Notes under the pieces: generated by a model
Seen by the model: only the letters and a program-made list of their open reading frames with translations
What the model was told of the DNA's origin: nothing
Databases searched by the model: none
Assembly (NCBI GenBank): GCA_965153355.1
Contig: OZ231127.1
Coordinates: 94,922,001-94,986,000, forward strand
Length of the DNA stretch: 64,000 nucleotides
Source: Flaccisagitta enflata
Taxonomy: Eukaryota; Chaetognatha; Sagittoidea; Aphragmophora
Direction: 5' to 3'
Made by a program: the position numbers and the translations under genes
In this document: one piece after another, positions 1 through 11,242 of the stretch
Layout: each line of letters begins with the position of its first letter
Numbering within the stretch: the first letter of the stretch is position 1

Positions 1-19
1 TGCATGAAACGTTTGCAAG

Positions 20-26
<7 letters not shown>

Positions 27-106
<80 letters not shown>

Positions 107-135
107 TGTGTGTGTGTGTGTGAGTGTGTGTGAGT
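27..135. repeat. (TG)n microsatellite
   Basis: About 50 TG units, with two GAG interruptions near the right end. Confidence 0.95.
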
Positions 136-146
136 TGAATGTGTAG

Positions 147-290
147 AGGGGGGTTGTCCGCCCCCGCCCACACATCCATGACGTTAGTGTTACCCTGCGT
201 TACTTGTCACTTTTTAGGTGCGACAAAGCACCTCTATAACTGGCTGTGTCCGTTGGTTGGTTGATCGGTCTGTTGGTTGGTAACGCATTT
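147..290 (-). mobile_element. Two abutting AACAA/CTAAAAA-family ends
   Basis: Bases 147-208 resemble the reverse complement of the family's 5' end (CCCCCGCCCAC, then a GTTACCCTGCGTTACTTGT-like stretch). At 211 a second element begins with TTTTTAGGTGCG, the reverse complement of a hairpin-plus-CTAAAAA 3' end, followed by GGTTGGTTGATCGG-type tetranucleotide sequence. Similar ends recur at 35095-35356 and 39690-39784. Family assignment is inference. Confidence 0.5.
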
Positions 291-449
291 GTTCGACGAT
301 CCACATTCCACACGTCGCACCTTATTGGCCTACTTGGCCTTGTTACCTTCCATTCCATTATCTGTTCTACAACAGCTGTCTTCCCTCTGCTTCTCCCTCC
401 CCCTCTTCCCACCCATGTCCTGTGCCATCCCAACCACCATTCAGCCTTA

Positions 450-976
450 TTTTGGGCAGCGGCCCCAAAGGGGCCGGTGACCTATGCTTTCACACAAACG
501 GGATATTTCTCCTTCTTCTCCGTCTCCTTCTCCTTCTTCTCTTCCTCCATCCACCCCCTTCAAAGCTCATATCCTAGCCTTGAGGCTCAAATCCCAGCCT
601 TGAGGCCCAAATCCTAGTCTAGAGGACCAAATTCTTGGCTCAGGGCCCAAATCCTAGCCTCGAGGCTCAAATCCTCACCTCAAGGCTCAAATTCCAACTT
701 TGAGGCTCAAATCCCAGCCTCGAGGCTTATATCCCAGCCTTGACGCATAAATCACCATCTTGAGGCTCAAATCACCACCTTGAGGTTCAAATCACCGCCA
801 CTAGGCTCAAATCACAGCCTCATTTTTTATGCTAAAATTCAAGCCTAGAGCTTCAAAACTTACTAAGCATAGGTCATCAGCCTTTTTGGAGCCGCTGCCC
901 CTTTCACCATCACACACTCACATTTACTCACATAGGGACAGCGGGTACCGCTGACCATCTAACGCTTTTGCGACTA
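450..976. mobile_element. Foldback element of 20-bp repeats, copy 1
   Basis: The left end carries TTTTGGGCAGCGGCCCCAAA and CCTATGCTTTCACAC. The right end carries AAGCATAGGTCATCAGCC, GGAGCCGCTGCCC and then TACCGCTGACCATCTAACGC. The middle (about 565-830) is a degenerate tandem array of units like CAAATCCCAGCCTTGAGGCT. Copies at 1910-2766, 2947-3436 and 7350-7763 share both ends and the array. No coding capacity is seen. Confidence 0.7.
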
Positions 977-1102
977 TTTCTGTTCAGATTTCTTTTTCCC
1001 CTTCCCTAGTATATACCCCCTCTCTCCCTTTTCCTCGTACCGATATCACTCCATCCCCCTTTCTGCCTCATCCAACTTGTCCTGTCGTGTTTATTTTCTT
1101 GT

Positions 1103-1342
<240 letters not shown>

Positions 1343-1602
1343 GCTGTTGCGTCTCGTTTTAATCTCGACAAGTAATCAATTGAGTTGCTACGTGACTTTC
1401 TCTTCTAATTTCGATTTAATAATGAAACAAGCACCACATAAATTTCCCGCCTCAAGTTTCAAGACTTAGCAAAGAGGCTCAATTCTTATTCCTTTAAGAC
1501 ATGACGTAGACAGGTGGACTTGACGAAAGATTTAATTTCTCAACTGATTTGCCTATCTGGGATTTGCGTATAACGCGAGATGCGTTCAGGGCGAACTATA
1601 TA

Positions 1603-1762
1603 CAGTTACACCCCGCTATACCGGATCCAAAAGAAACGGACATTAAATCCTGGTTCTTTCGTGTCATTTCTTTTAATTTGTTTTGTTGGCAATAACAGAA
1701 ATTTGCCTATAACAGATAAAATTTGTTACTCCCTTAACATCCGTTATTGCGGTGTTCAACTG
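1603..1762. mobile_element. 160-bp pogo-like MITE with TA TSD
   Basis: The TIRs are CAGTTACACCCCGCTATACC at the left and the complement of GGTGTTCAACTG at the right, with TA directly outside both ends (1601-1602 and 1763-1764). TIRs of the form CAGTTGAACCCCGCTATAAC with TA target sites are typical of pogo-type Tc1/mariner MITEs. A second family member lies at 43404-43586. It is non-coding. Confidence 0.7.
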
Positions 1763-1909
1763 TATATGGCTTTGATCCATATTTCTATAGAGCAATATAG
1801 AATTTTTAATCATGACTTGCATTATCACAACATAAAACCATTACATTGTTAGTCTCGTGCTACGCGTCTCTAAACCACGCTTCCATCCGTTGGACAGTTG
1901 GGCTGTTCC

Positions 1910-2766
1910 CTTTTTGGGCAGCGGGCCCCGAAGGGCCCAAATTCCAGTCTCGAGGGCCAAATCCCTGCCTTGAGGCTAAAATACTAGCCTTAAGGCCCAA
2001 ATCCTCGAGGTGGGGATTTGGCCCTCGAGACTGGGACTTGGGCCTTGAGACTGGTATTCGAGGGGGGGGGGGGAGCGGAGAAGAAGAAGAAGGAGGAGAA
2101 GGAAAAAATTCCCCATACAGTCAGCGGACAAAACACAATAGGTATATATATCACTCTGTTGGTTTTGATCCAACCCACTGATATTGAACAGAATGCTGTA
2201 AATAACAACTGGTTTCTGAAATTACAGCTGGCTGTTAAGTTACAAAGTTGGCAAAAATCCAATTTTTCCTAAATAGAATGACACCTGCAGATTGATACTC
2301 CTGATGAAATTCTGAGAAGTTTGATTTGTCACACGTAACACTTTTTGTAAAAAATGTTTTTTTAACATTGCGTTATAATTAGATTAAACAATGATAAGAT
2401 CTTTTTTTTATGTAAAAGTATATGTTGTGACATATCAAACTTCTTAGAATTTCATCAGGATTATGAATCTGCAGATCTCATTCTATTTAGTGAAAGTTAG
2501 ATTTTTGCCAACTTTGTAACTTAACAGCCGGCTGTAATTTCAACAACCAGTTGTTGTTTACAGCATTCTGTTCAACATCAGTGGGTTGGATCAAAACCAA
2601 CGGAGTGATATATATACCTATTGTGTTTTATCCGCTGACTGCATATGTGTGAAAGCATAGGTCATCAACCCCTTCAGTGCCGCTGCCCTGCTTACCCTTT
2701 GATTTCAACCGCAACCTAATTGGGCAGGGCACGGGTATCGCTGACCATCTAACGCTTTTACGACTA
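1910..2766. mobile_element. Foldback element of 20-bp repeats, copy 2 (interrupted)
   Basis: It starts with TTTTTGGGCAGCGGGCCCCG, has a short array of AAATCCCAGTCTCGAGGGCC-like units in both orientations, and ends with TACCGCTGACCATCTAACGC TTTTACGACTAT. It is interrupted at 2118-2641 by a separate palindromic element. Copy 4 (7350-7763) gives the uninterrupted arrangement. Confidence 0.7.
2118..2641. mobile_element. 524-bp palindromic element with 4-bp TSD
   Basis: The TIR is CAGTCAGCGG and the ends pair across roughly 200-bp arms (2118-2310 against 2440-2641) around a short AT-rich centre. CATA flanks both sides (2114-2117 and 2642-2645). Removing the element and one CATA gives CCCCATATGTGTGAAAGC, which matches the other foldback copies. 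A 4-bp TSD and a CA-initial TIR fit Chapaev-like elements, but the superfamily is inference. It shares a TGTGACATATCAAAC motif at the arm/centre boundary with the element at 44729-45353. Confidence 0.75.
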
Positions 2767-2779
2767 TAACACTCTCTAC

Positions 2780-2893
2780 TTTTTCAGCATTTACGTGTGG
2801 TTTTCGCATTATTGCTCCTACCCAAATGCTTGGGTAGTCATTTTGTATCACTGCCCCTGCCCACTCACACGCAACTTGTATCCGGCTCTGTTT
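2780..2893 (-). mobile_element. Degenerate AACAA/CTAAAAA-family fragment
   Basis: It contains GCCCCTGCCCACTCACACGC followed by TGTATCCGGCTCTGTTTT, the reverse complement of a diverged subfamily-1 5' end (AACAAGGCCGGATACACGG ... GGGTGGGCAGGGGC). The 3' hairpin is not clear. Confidence 0.45.
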
Positions 2894-2946
2894 TCAGAAT
2901 TTTCAGATCTTTTAACATTGTCTAGTGAGCGCTAAATATCAGGTTA

Positions 2947-3436
2947 AATAGTCGCAAAAGCGTTAGATGGTCAGCGGTACCCGTTGCCCCTATGTGAGTG
3001 TTTGTGGGTGTTGGGTGGTTAGAGGGGCAGCGGCCCCGAAGGAGTGGATGACCTATACTGTTTTTATTTGAACCTCAAGGCTTGAATTAGAGCCTGGAGG
3101 CTATATTCGGGGCCTTAAGGCTGAGATTTGTGCCCTGAGCTTGGGATTTGAGCTTGGAGGCTGGGATTTGAGCTTGGAGGCTAGGATTTGAGCCTCGAGG
3201 CTGGGATTTGAGCCCTGAGGCTTGAGCCCTGAGACTTTGAGCTTCAAAGGTAGGATTTGAGCCTCGAGGCTAGGATTTGGGCCTCAAGTCTAGGATTTGG
3301 GCCGGGAGACTAGGATTTAGGCCTCAAGGGGGGGGGGGCACGGAGAAGTAGAAGAAGGAGACGAAGAAGGAAAAATCTTTCCTATGTTTGAAAGCATAGG
3401 TCAGCGGCCCCGAAGGGGCCGCTGCCCAAAAAGGGC
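2947..3436. mobile_element. Foldback element of 20-bp repeats, copy 3 (inverted)
   Basis: It is opposite in orientation to its neighbour. It starts ATAGTCGCAAAAGCGTTAGA TGGTCAGCGGTACCCG, continues with GATTTGAGCCTCGAGGCTGG-type units, and ends GGCCCCGAAGGGGCCGCTGC CCAAAAAGGGCA. With copy 2 it forms a widely spaced inverted pair. Confidence 0.7.
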
Positions 3437-4010
3437 AATGTCATTTTGCGATTTTGTAAGCGCCCCAGGTGCTAATTTGAGGAGATACGGTAATTGATTA
3501 GTGAGAGGATGTGTGAATCATTTGAGCAATTGTTGTGCCATCACAACCACAGTCATGGTGAGCGTGCATGATAATCATAATCAGTCTTATCAGCCTTGAT
3601 CTGGATCATTCTCACCTGCGGCCAAGCAACAAAAAGCATATTTGTATATTGTAGTCATTAAAACAAAAGAACATTACCACTGTCGTTTCAAAATGCATCT
3701 ACCCAGAATGGACAATCAATTGCTAAAACAATACTGAGAAAGTATTTGGTACTGAAAAATATGCCATTTCAACAGTAATCTTAAATCTAAAAGGGCAGAC
3801 CAATTCAGTATCGTTTTAAATTGGCATGCCTGTGTTCTTGGCTGCAATACAGTTTGTAAATAATGTTTGGTCGAACGATTTTGGGACCTCGCAATTAAAA
3901 TTGCGGACATTCAACTCTTATCTTTGCAGGCCGATTTAGGGTCGAAACTCGGAATCAAACTGGCTGATATCCGGTCCTACGCTGAGACGACTGGTGACGT
4001 CTCTACCGGG
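3437..4010. other. Unclassified spacer
   Basis: No convincing coding ORF, RNA gene or repeat family was recognised. Short ORFs here show no protein-like composition. Confidence 0.5.
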
Positions 4011-4012
4011 TA

Positions 4013-4517
4013 CAGTAGATGTCGTCTAGACTTGGAAATACGGGGGAGCTCATATCCTGACTATCAGTATAGTGGAGGGACTGATATTATGCTGGTGTAA
4101 TGTACAGACCCTTAGGGGTTGACGATGGGGTATAGCATCTCCCTACGGCTTACCTCAGGAAAAAAATATTGAATGTAAAATTATAGGATCAATCATTTAT
4201 TTTGCAGAATTTCAGCTTAATCTTTTTGCTTGATTTGCAAAACCAGCGCGGGATTCGAACCTGGATCCTTTAATCAAATTGATCATAATGAATCTGAAGT
4301 CAAGTGAGTTAACCACTTGACCAGTTTCAACAGCTGTTCAAGTGGAGCAAATTTGATTTAGTGTATTCAAGAGAATTTTTTATCAACAGAGCTGCCATAC
4401 CCCATCGTCAACCCTATAGGACATAACCATTATACATACACAGTTTCATTTCATTTCTACAAATGGTATTAAGGGTATGAGGGCCCCCATATTTCCAAGT
4501 CTAGACGACATCTACTG
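4013..4517. mobile_element. 505-bp TIR element with TA TSD
   Basis: The left end CAGTAGATGTCGTCTAGACT is matched by the reverse complement of the right end (AGTCTAGACGACATCTACTG), with TA outside both (4011-4012 and 4518-4519). A second paired block, GGTTGACGATGGGGTAT, occurs at about 4118 and inverted at about 4397. CAGT-initial TIRs with a TA TSD suggest a non-autonomous Tc1/mariner-type element. The interior holds a tRNA-like stretch. Confidence 0.75.
4241..4330 (-). tRNA. tRNA-like sequence (probable pseudogene)
   Basis: On the minus strand an A-box-like TGGTCAAGTGG (4313-4323) is followed about 50 nt later by a B-box GGTTCGAATCC (4251-4261). That spacing fits a tRNA with a long variable arm (Leu/Ser type). 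The T stem and acceptor stem pair poorly, and no confident anticodon can be assigned. A decayed tRNA, or a tRNA-derived SINE head captured in the surrounding TIR element, is more likely than a working gene. Confidence 0.4.
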
Positions 4518-4519
4518 TA

Positions 4520-5365
4520 CATCCTCGGAATCACCTATGAATCTTATTCAACCCTGATAATCGACGACTATAAGTCTTGTGCGATTGAGCTCGGTCAGCA
4601 ATGCAAAAACTTTGTAAAACACTTAAGTATGGGTTCTAAGCGCTCAGGTCTCCTGGTCTTTTTTTTTTTCTTCTCTGGTTTCCTGGTTGTTTATTTGTGT
4701 CATGTGGTGAGGTATCTATGGTTTTTATCTGCGTCCTGAATTGCCTCGAGACAAGATATCGAATTTCGTTTTTATTCATTTCTGGGACCACAGCCAAGAG
4801 AAAGGAAAAGAGAAAGCAATGGTGAGTTCAAGGGCAGAGGGGCAGAGGGGTGGACGAGCAGATGGGCAGATGGGCAGAGGGCGGAGGGACAGAGGGATAC
4901 AGAGGCAATGGGGGTGAGGGTAAGATATTGTTTTTATCGGTAATGATTACCGAAGAGCGGGTGAGGGTGGGAGTGAGATCAGTTCCAATGACGATTAGGG
5001 AGCAAGGAGTCAATGATAAGGACCAAGTCGAAAGCAAGGGCACCACCTTATCACAAAACTGAAGATAAGGCATTGAAAAAAAGTCAGTACACGAGAAAAA
5101 ATGAAGGAAATAATAAGAATGGAGGCGAAGATAAGAAAAGTTAGAGATCTGGAATAATAACAATGCTTTGCCGAATTTTCGAAGGCCTTCTTTATCAGGA
5201 CGATAAACCTGTAACATAGAAGAACAAATTGTCAGCTCGGTTGAGGGTAAGGGCAGAAAATTTGCTAGATTTGACCTTCTTTTCTTTCATCAATGGAAAA
5301 CATCTCATAGTACCTTGCCATACCAAATATTTCCATATCGCTGAAGTTCCTTCCATGCCGGGCCA
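4520..5365. other. Unclassified spacer
   Basis: Mixed AT-rich sequence with a G/A-rich patch of GGGCAGA-like repeats at about 4830-4920. No gene is supported. Confidence 0.5.
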
Positions 5366-5367
5366 TA

Positions 5368-6340
5368 ACTATGGCAAAAAAAAAAACGAACAACTTTTGA
5401 GAGAGCAAAAAGGTATGAAGATGTTGACCAATTTGCATAAAATTTACAGTGAATGATAACCATGATATGGACTATGTCTGGTTAAAATTTCATCAAAATC
5501 CGTTGAAAACTTTAGCCGTTATCACGTTTTTACTGAAGTCACTTCTTTTTTGGACTGCCAGAGATGACGTTTATCCTAAATCAAAATAATCCCATTTATA
5601 GTAAAATTGGCATTGTGCAAAAAGTTTTGGGAGTTTTGTCATGATTTTTTAACTGTAGTCTGATGGTAATATTAACTAATACTAGGCAAAATTCGCATCT
5701 ACTCAGATAAAGTCTAGTGGGGTAGATATTGGTTGATTGTAAGCTTGCTCAGGATAAGAAATATTCTGCTACCTGTTAAAATATTTTTGCAATTTGGGGG
5801 ACTAAAAATGCTTCAATATTCACAAAAATTTTACTGGAGATGAATCATATGTACAAAATGTCCCAGTTAAAAAATCATGATAATTGGTAAAAAACTCTGG
5901 CCGTAGCATCGATTTATATTTCAGATTTCATCTTCATTTACTTCATTCTAAAAACCACAAAAAAAGTTTTAGAAAACTTGCTGTTTCTGCTAAAATAATC
6001 GGAGTTTTGTAATGAAATTTTTATCACAGCCTGCTAACAATGTGGTCTACTTCCACTTCAAATTTCATCCAAATCGGACTAGATTTAGTATGGTTTTTTT
6101 CAGTTTGTTTATTCATTCTTAGTAAATTCTTATATGTGTACATTGAATTTCTTATCTTCTGACAAGCACTTTTAAAAAATCTATAATTCTCAAACTATTT
6201 AGAGCAGGTCATTGATTTTTTCAGTGATGCTTAATAATACTAAAAAGTAAATCCAGTAAAAATTTCAGCACACTGGGTGAATTTTAAAAGGGTTTATGAG
6301 CAAAAGAAGTAACTGTTCGGTTTTTTTTTTTGGCCATAGT
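5368..6340. mobile_element. 973-bp AT-rich TIR element with TA TSD
   Basis: The left end ACTATGGCAAAAAAAAAA followed by CGAACAACTT pairs with the right end, whose reverse complement reads ACTATGGCCAAAAAAAAA then CCGAACAGTTACTT. TA lies at 5366-5367 and 6341-6342. The interior is AT-rich with no transposase ORF. The A-run inside the TIR makes the pairing less decisive than in other copies. Confidence 0.55.
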
Positions 6341-6842
6341 TATTATTGAGGCCGCAAATTCACTTTTTTTTAAATAACTATATTCTATCTTTTAGCGATT
6401 CTTTTAAGAGCTCTTATTTGCATCATTCAGTGGGATTGACCATTCTTATTTATTTGCTATAAAAGTAAACTGTTTTTAAATTGTTTTGAACTCATAGTCT
6501 ACATTTGTGAAAACCATGATTTTGTAGACCAATAATTGTTTCTCCAGTAATCTAACAACACGAGGAATTTTTTGTCCAATTGATTACAAAGGGCAACATC
6601 AACAACAAAACAAAAGTAGAAAAATAAATAAAAAAGAAACATCCTCAAGATCCTCTGTTTCATACTAATTTGGCAAAGCGATACTCCCAACTTTTGCTAA
6701 GTAAAGCGCATGTTTCTGAATTTTTTTCTGTGCTGGGAATCTTAAACGATTCCAAATTGACCTTCTTGATCCAATTCACTGACAACAGAAGCTGGGTTTC
6801 CCCAAAAGGAAAAGAAACTTTCAAAGTCTATGGACAAATCAA
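6341..6842. other. Unclassified spacer
   Basis: AT-rich, with no gene or repeat family recognised. Confidence 0.5.
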
Positions 6843-6973
6843 AACAAGGCTGGATACACGGCAATCTCTCGGACGGTTGGGCAGGAGCAGTATTGCGAAA
6901 ACCGCTCGGTATTTAGAAATGTTACTTACCGACCGACATGGCAAGTTCTAGAGTCGCGTGTCCGCGACTAAAA
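6843..6973 (+). mobile_element. AACAA/CTAAAAA-family element, subfamily 1
   Basis: The 5' end is AACAAGGCTGGATACACGG. Then come GGTTGGGCAGGAGC, ACCGACCGACATGGC and the 3' hairpin region GAGTCGCGTGTCCGCGAC, followed by CTAAAA. The copy interrupted at 39800-48653 has the same internal sequence (CAGTATTGCGAAAACCG). Non-coding; Helitron-like assignment is inference. Confidence 0.65.
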
Positions 6974-7041
6974 CTTACAACGTCTCTGAGGGGCCTCCCA
7001 CTGCCACAGTGCGGGTGGGGCTCGAAATGTACCGTTGTTCC

Positions 7042-7197
<156 letters not shown>

Positions 7198-7349
7198 CTC
7201 CCGTCACGTCACGTCACACTTAGAGATCTCTCTCCATTTCCTGTCTCTAAGTTAAGGTCAACATTTCTGCAAGCATCGCATTTTTTATGAAGGCGGAAAA
7301 TTGAGAACCTTTTTTTCTCGTCTAGATTTCAGAGTAAACAAATTGTTGG

Positions 7350-7763
7350 CCCCTTTTTGGGCAGCGGCAGGGGTCGATGATCTAGGCTTTCACACTTATG
7401 GGGAATTCCTAGCCCTGAGGTCCAAATCTAAGCCTCGAGGTTCATATCCCAGCCTCAAGGATGAGATTTAGGCCTCAAGGCTGGGATTTTGGCCCCCAGG
7501 CTAAGATTTGGGCCTGGAGGCCAGAATTTGGGTCTTTTGGATAGGATTTGGGCCTCGAGACTGGGATTTGGGTCTTGCCACTGGGAATTGGGCCTCGAGA
7601 CGGGGCATACTGACGAAGGAGGTGGAGAAAATTCCCCATATGTCTGAAAACATAAGTCATCAACCCCTTTGGAGCCGCTGCCCTGCTTCCCCTTCAACTT
7701 CAAGCATAACCTACTAGGGCAGGGCACGGGTACCGCTGACCATCTAACGCTTTTGCGACTATT
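7350..7763. mobile_element. Foldback element of 20-bp repeats, copy 4 (uninterrupted)
   Basis: The left end is CCCTTTTTGGGCAGCGGC with GATGATCTAGGCTTTCACAC. The right end is TTCCCCATATGTCTGAAAAC ATAAGTCATCAACCCC, GGAGCCGCTGCCC, then CTGACCATCTAACGCTTTTG CGACTAT. Internal 20-bp units switch orientation mid-element (CAAATCTAAGCCTCGAGGTT, then GGGATTTGGGCCTCGAG). It serves as the empty-site reference for copy 2. Confidence 0.75.
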
Positions 7764-8215
7764 ATGTTTCCAGCGTAACAATGGATAAGACACGCAAGCG
7801 TGATAGTGACGTGGAAGTGGTTATGACAAGCAATCGTAATGGTTACGTGGTACTGCCACGGTGGCAGTGGTTATGACATGCAGACAACGACGTGATACTG
7901 ATAGTGACGTGGTAGTGGTTATGAATATAATGCGTGAGTGACACTGCAATGGTATGAAAAAGGCGTGCTAGCGGCAGGGTAATGAGGAAGGCATTTTAAT
8001 GACATGGCAGTGCTGATGACCAAGGCATGCTAGTGGCCACTGGCCAGTGGCATGGAACTGACTTGGCAAGGCACTGGTAATGAAAATGATTTTGGCATGT
8101 CATTTCATGGGACAGTAGATGGGTATTAGACAAGGGTTGGGGCATTTGATGTAATCTACGGGGGGCTGATTACATCCTTGAGTAGCAGGCTGGGAGGAGG
8201 AGTAGATGTAATCCT
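7764..8215. repeat. Degenerate low-copy simple repeats
   Basis: Imperfect reiterations of AGTGGTTATGACA, GTGACGTGG and GGCATG-type words. No gene is supported. Confidence 0.4.
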
Positions 8216-8221
8216 GGAGGA

Positions 8222-8335
8222 TGTTCACGAGTATTGCTTAAGCATTGCTTAGCAAGTCTTGAGCAATGCTTGAGCATGCTTGAGCAATGCTTGAGCAATG
8301 CTTAAGTGTTGCTAAGCAATGCTTAAGCAATGACC
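8222..8335. repeat. Short tandem repeat of GCTTGAGCAAT
   Basis: Around ten imperfect copies of a 10-11-bp unit (GCTTGAGCAAT / GCTTAAGCAAT). The strand can form several alternative hairpins because the unit is partly self-complementary. Confidence 0.75.
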
Positions 8336-8748
8336 GTGAACACCCTCCAGGAGAAGGGGGAGGCGGGACGCTAATTTGCAGGCCTGTATATTGTTGCATA
8401 TTTCCCCCCCCCCCGGCAGGGAGGGGAATAAAATCAAAGGATTTGGAAATAGGGAAGGAAATAATTAGGTACTAAACAGTAGTTCGACCACAAGGGAAAG
8501 AAAAAGGAGCAGGGGGGGGGAGAGAAGAAATCAAAGGTCGTGCAACCATATACATCCCTGGTAATTTGATGTAATCTAAGTGGGAGTAGAAGTAATCTCT
8601 TTCGTGAGCAGATGTGTTCGTATTTCTGTGAAGGAAAAATGTAACTTCGAGGCGCACAATCGTTATCTTAGGAATAGCACGGAGGGGCAGATGTAATCTT
8701 GAAGACGTAATCCACGAAAGGGCAGATGGCGTCTCGCCATCGCAAGAA

Positions 8749-8967
8749 AACAAGGCCGGGTACACGGCTACCGAAGTCGCGTGCGGGTGGGCAGGGATCA
8801 TATTCGAGGTCACCAGACCATTTGCGCAGGAGCAGTGAGGTCAAAGAAATAAAATCATAAAAAAAGCTAAAGTGTGACCAACCGACCGACCAACTGACCG
8901 ACCGACCGACCAACCGACCGACCGATGGACAAAGCGGGTCATAGAGTCGCGTGCACGCGACTAAAAA
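8749..8967 (+). mobile_element. AACAA/CTAAAAA-family element, subfamily 1, full length
   Basis: The 5' end AACAAGGCCGGGTACACGG is followed by AGTCGCGTGCGGGTGGGCAG. A GACC-type tetranucleotide tract (8875-8928) precedes AAAGCGGGTCATAGA and the perfect hairpin GTCGCGTGCACGCGAC, then CTAAAAA. The 5' AGTCGCGTGC is the inverted repeat of the 3' hairpin arm. This matches the architecture known for Helentron-associated HINE elements: subterminal inverted repeats, an internal microsatellite and a 3' hairpin. There is no ORF. Confidence 0.7.
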
Positions 8968-9918
8968 ACCATGATGGAATGGGAAAGGGCAGTCAATTTC
9001 TTTCGCCAGTCAGGGAAATCAACCTGATATAATCTTCGCCAGAGATGCAGCTGTAATTTCACTGAATCATTGATTTTACATTTATCTCTAAGAACACGAA
9101 GCCCAAATGTGACAAACGGACAGACAGTCTAACCCACTGGAAAACATACAGAAACGAAGCTTGTTGAGTAACGCAGCGCGAGACTAACTATTTTATAAAA
9201 CGGAAGGGTTTGTTTTAGATTGCCGTTACTATTTTCTATCGAGGAAGGAAATGGCTCTTTTAAAGCGAAACACACACCTGACGCTTACGCCCAAAATGTC
9301 CACGCGTCTACTCCCATTACGCCCATGGAAGTCCGCTCATTGCGTCTGTTACCGCATCTACGCCTAAGACGCCTATTACGCCCATGGAAATCCGCCCATT
9401 GCTTTAGTCACCAACACCCCTCGCGGTCTCCCGGTCACAGAGTAGGAAAAACTAAACAAAAGATACTATTGTGAGCCTAGCGGTGTAGTAGGGTGGTTAG
9501 ATTTTAGTGGGCCCCTATGATGAAATGCTTACGGATGGATCAAAATGATTTTTGGACTGAGGTGGATGGGTTAGGGTGTCAAAACCTCAAATTTGACTGG
9601 AATGCATTTATTGATGCGAATATGTCAAAAATTGGTGAGATTTGCTTGTAGACGATATTACGAGAAAACAAATTCATGGATTTTGATTTTTTTAGCCTAA
9701 ATTCCCTCAGAGACATCCAATGATGATTACCCAAGTACAGGACACCTCAGGAAAATTCATTTTTTCAACATATTGATTTTAGGTTGTTGAGCCCTGAAAA
9801 AGTCATAATCGAGCATGTGGTGGTAGGTATGGGTGGTAAATTGGTTCTTTTTGAGGCATTTCAGCCCCTAATTTTTTTTCTTATCAAAGTAGAATAGTCA
9901 AGGAGGGTAAATGCCATT
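8968..9918. other. Unclassified sequence with one dispersed 55-bp repeat
   Basis: Bases 9310-9410 contain two versions of a TTACGCCCATGGAAGTCCGC ... TACGCCTAAGACGCC segment that recurs at 10567-10625. Otherwise AT-rich and without recognised genes. Confidence 0.5.
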
Positions 9919-10461
9919 AAGGCCGGATACACGGCCCATACCAGTTGTGGACGGGTGGGCAGGGGCGGAAATGAGCGTTTTCCCATTTTTCGACTGACCG
10001 ACGGACGGACAAAGCCTCTTACTACGCGAATCAAAAAAAAAGCCGCACTTTTAACTGGCAATTTATCATATCAAACTTCAAAATAATCAAACAAAATCTT
10101 AGACCATTTTGAAGATCTCACAAAGATCTTTCATTTGGCTCCAATCTGGTATTTCTAGCTTTATTCGTTTAGAAATGGCATAAAAAAGAGTAAAAACATT
10201 GCCACTTTCAGTTTTGCAATCCTATTGAAAAATGAGCATTTTTGCAAAAGAGAGGTTCACTTTGGCAAGCTCTATCTCCTAAACGGTTTGAGATACAGAC
10301 CTGGGATTGGTCTAGAATGAAAGAAAATTCAAAAATTATTAAAACCAGTTGAACAAAAAAATTTTGAATTGATTTTTTGTGTCTCTTCCACTTTGCTATA
10401 AAAGGGTGCGGCTTTTTTTTTTTATTCGCGTAGTATAGAGTTGTGTGTCAGCAGCTAAAAA
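9919..10461 (+). mobile_element. AACAA/CTAAAAA-family element interrupted by a TA-type MITE
   Basis: It begins AAGGCCGGATACACGG with GACGGGTGGGCAGGGGC, and has CGACTGACCGACGGACGGAC. After the insertion at 10022-10433 it continues TATAGAGTTGTGTGTCAGCA GCTAAAAA. Removing the insert and one TA restores GCCTCTTATAGAG, the same junction seen at about 20393 and 24940. Confidence 0.7.
10022..10433. mobile_element. 412-bp TIR element with TA TSD
   Basis: The TIR CTACGCGAAT, an A-run and GCCGCAC pair with the complement at the right end (GTGCGGC, a T-run, ATTCGCGTAG). TA lies at 10020-10021 and 10434-10435. The host junction is known from other copies of the host repeat, so both boundaries are well defined. 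No transposase; probably a Tc1/mariner-type MITE. Confidence 0.8.
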
Positions 10462-10885
10462 TCATCAAGGTGCTTGCATTTTTACAGTCGTGACACTACT
10501 TTGAAAATCCTAGAAAATCCCTTCGTATTTAAGACTTGGATTGTTGTCTCCCCCCCTCACAACACTTATTACGCCCATGTAAGTCCGCCCATTGCGCCTG
10601 TTACCGCATCTACGCCTAAGACGCCGCCCGGTCTCTTGTTAAAATTGAAGGTACATGAGTGGAATACATGATGGGGCAATTGGTTTTTGTATTCCAGGTG
10701 GGAAATCGAAATTCAAGCGCGCGGAATTCTTACAAGGAAAGAAAAAAAAACACTTTTTGAAGGCCGGCGAGGAGAATTTTGAACACATTTTTGCTCTTGC
10801 CTATTCATCTCCATTTCTATGTTTATGTCCCTGTGTCTCTCAGTCTGTCCGTCTGTCTCTCTTTCGCTCTTTCTCTGTCTCTCTA

Positions 10886-11007
<122 letters not shown>

Positions 11008-11242
11008 GCTCCTATGGTTAGAAATCAAAACACACACCGGAAAATCAGATAAAAAATATGAAAAGGCAAAAAGGTTTTCCCAAAGAAAGAATCCTTTTTT
11101 TTTTATTGTTTTTCCTTTTTTTCTTCATCTCGTCCTCTAATCTCCCTTAATGTCTTTTCGTCAGTTTCTTCTTGGGGGGGTGAAAAAAAGGCTTAAAGGA
11201 ACAAATTGACAGGAAATATCCCGGACGAAACTCGACGAATAA

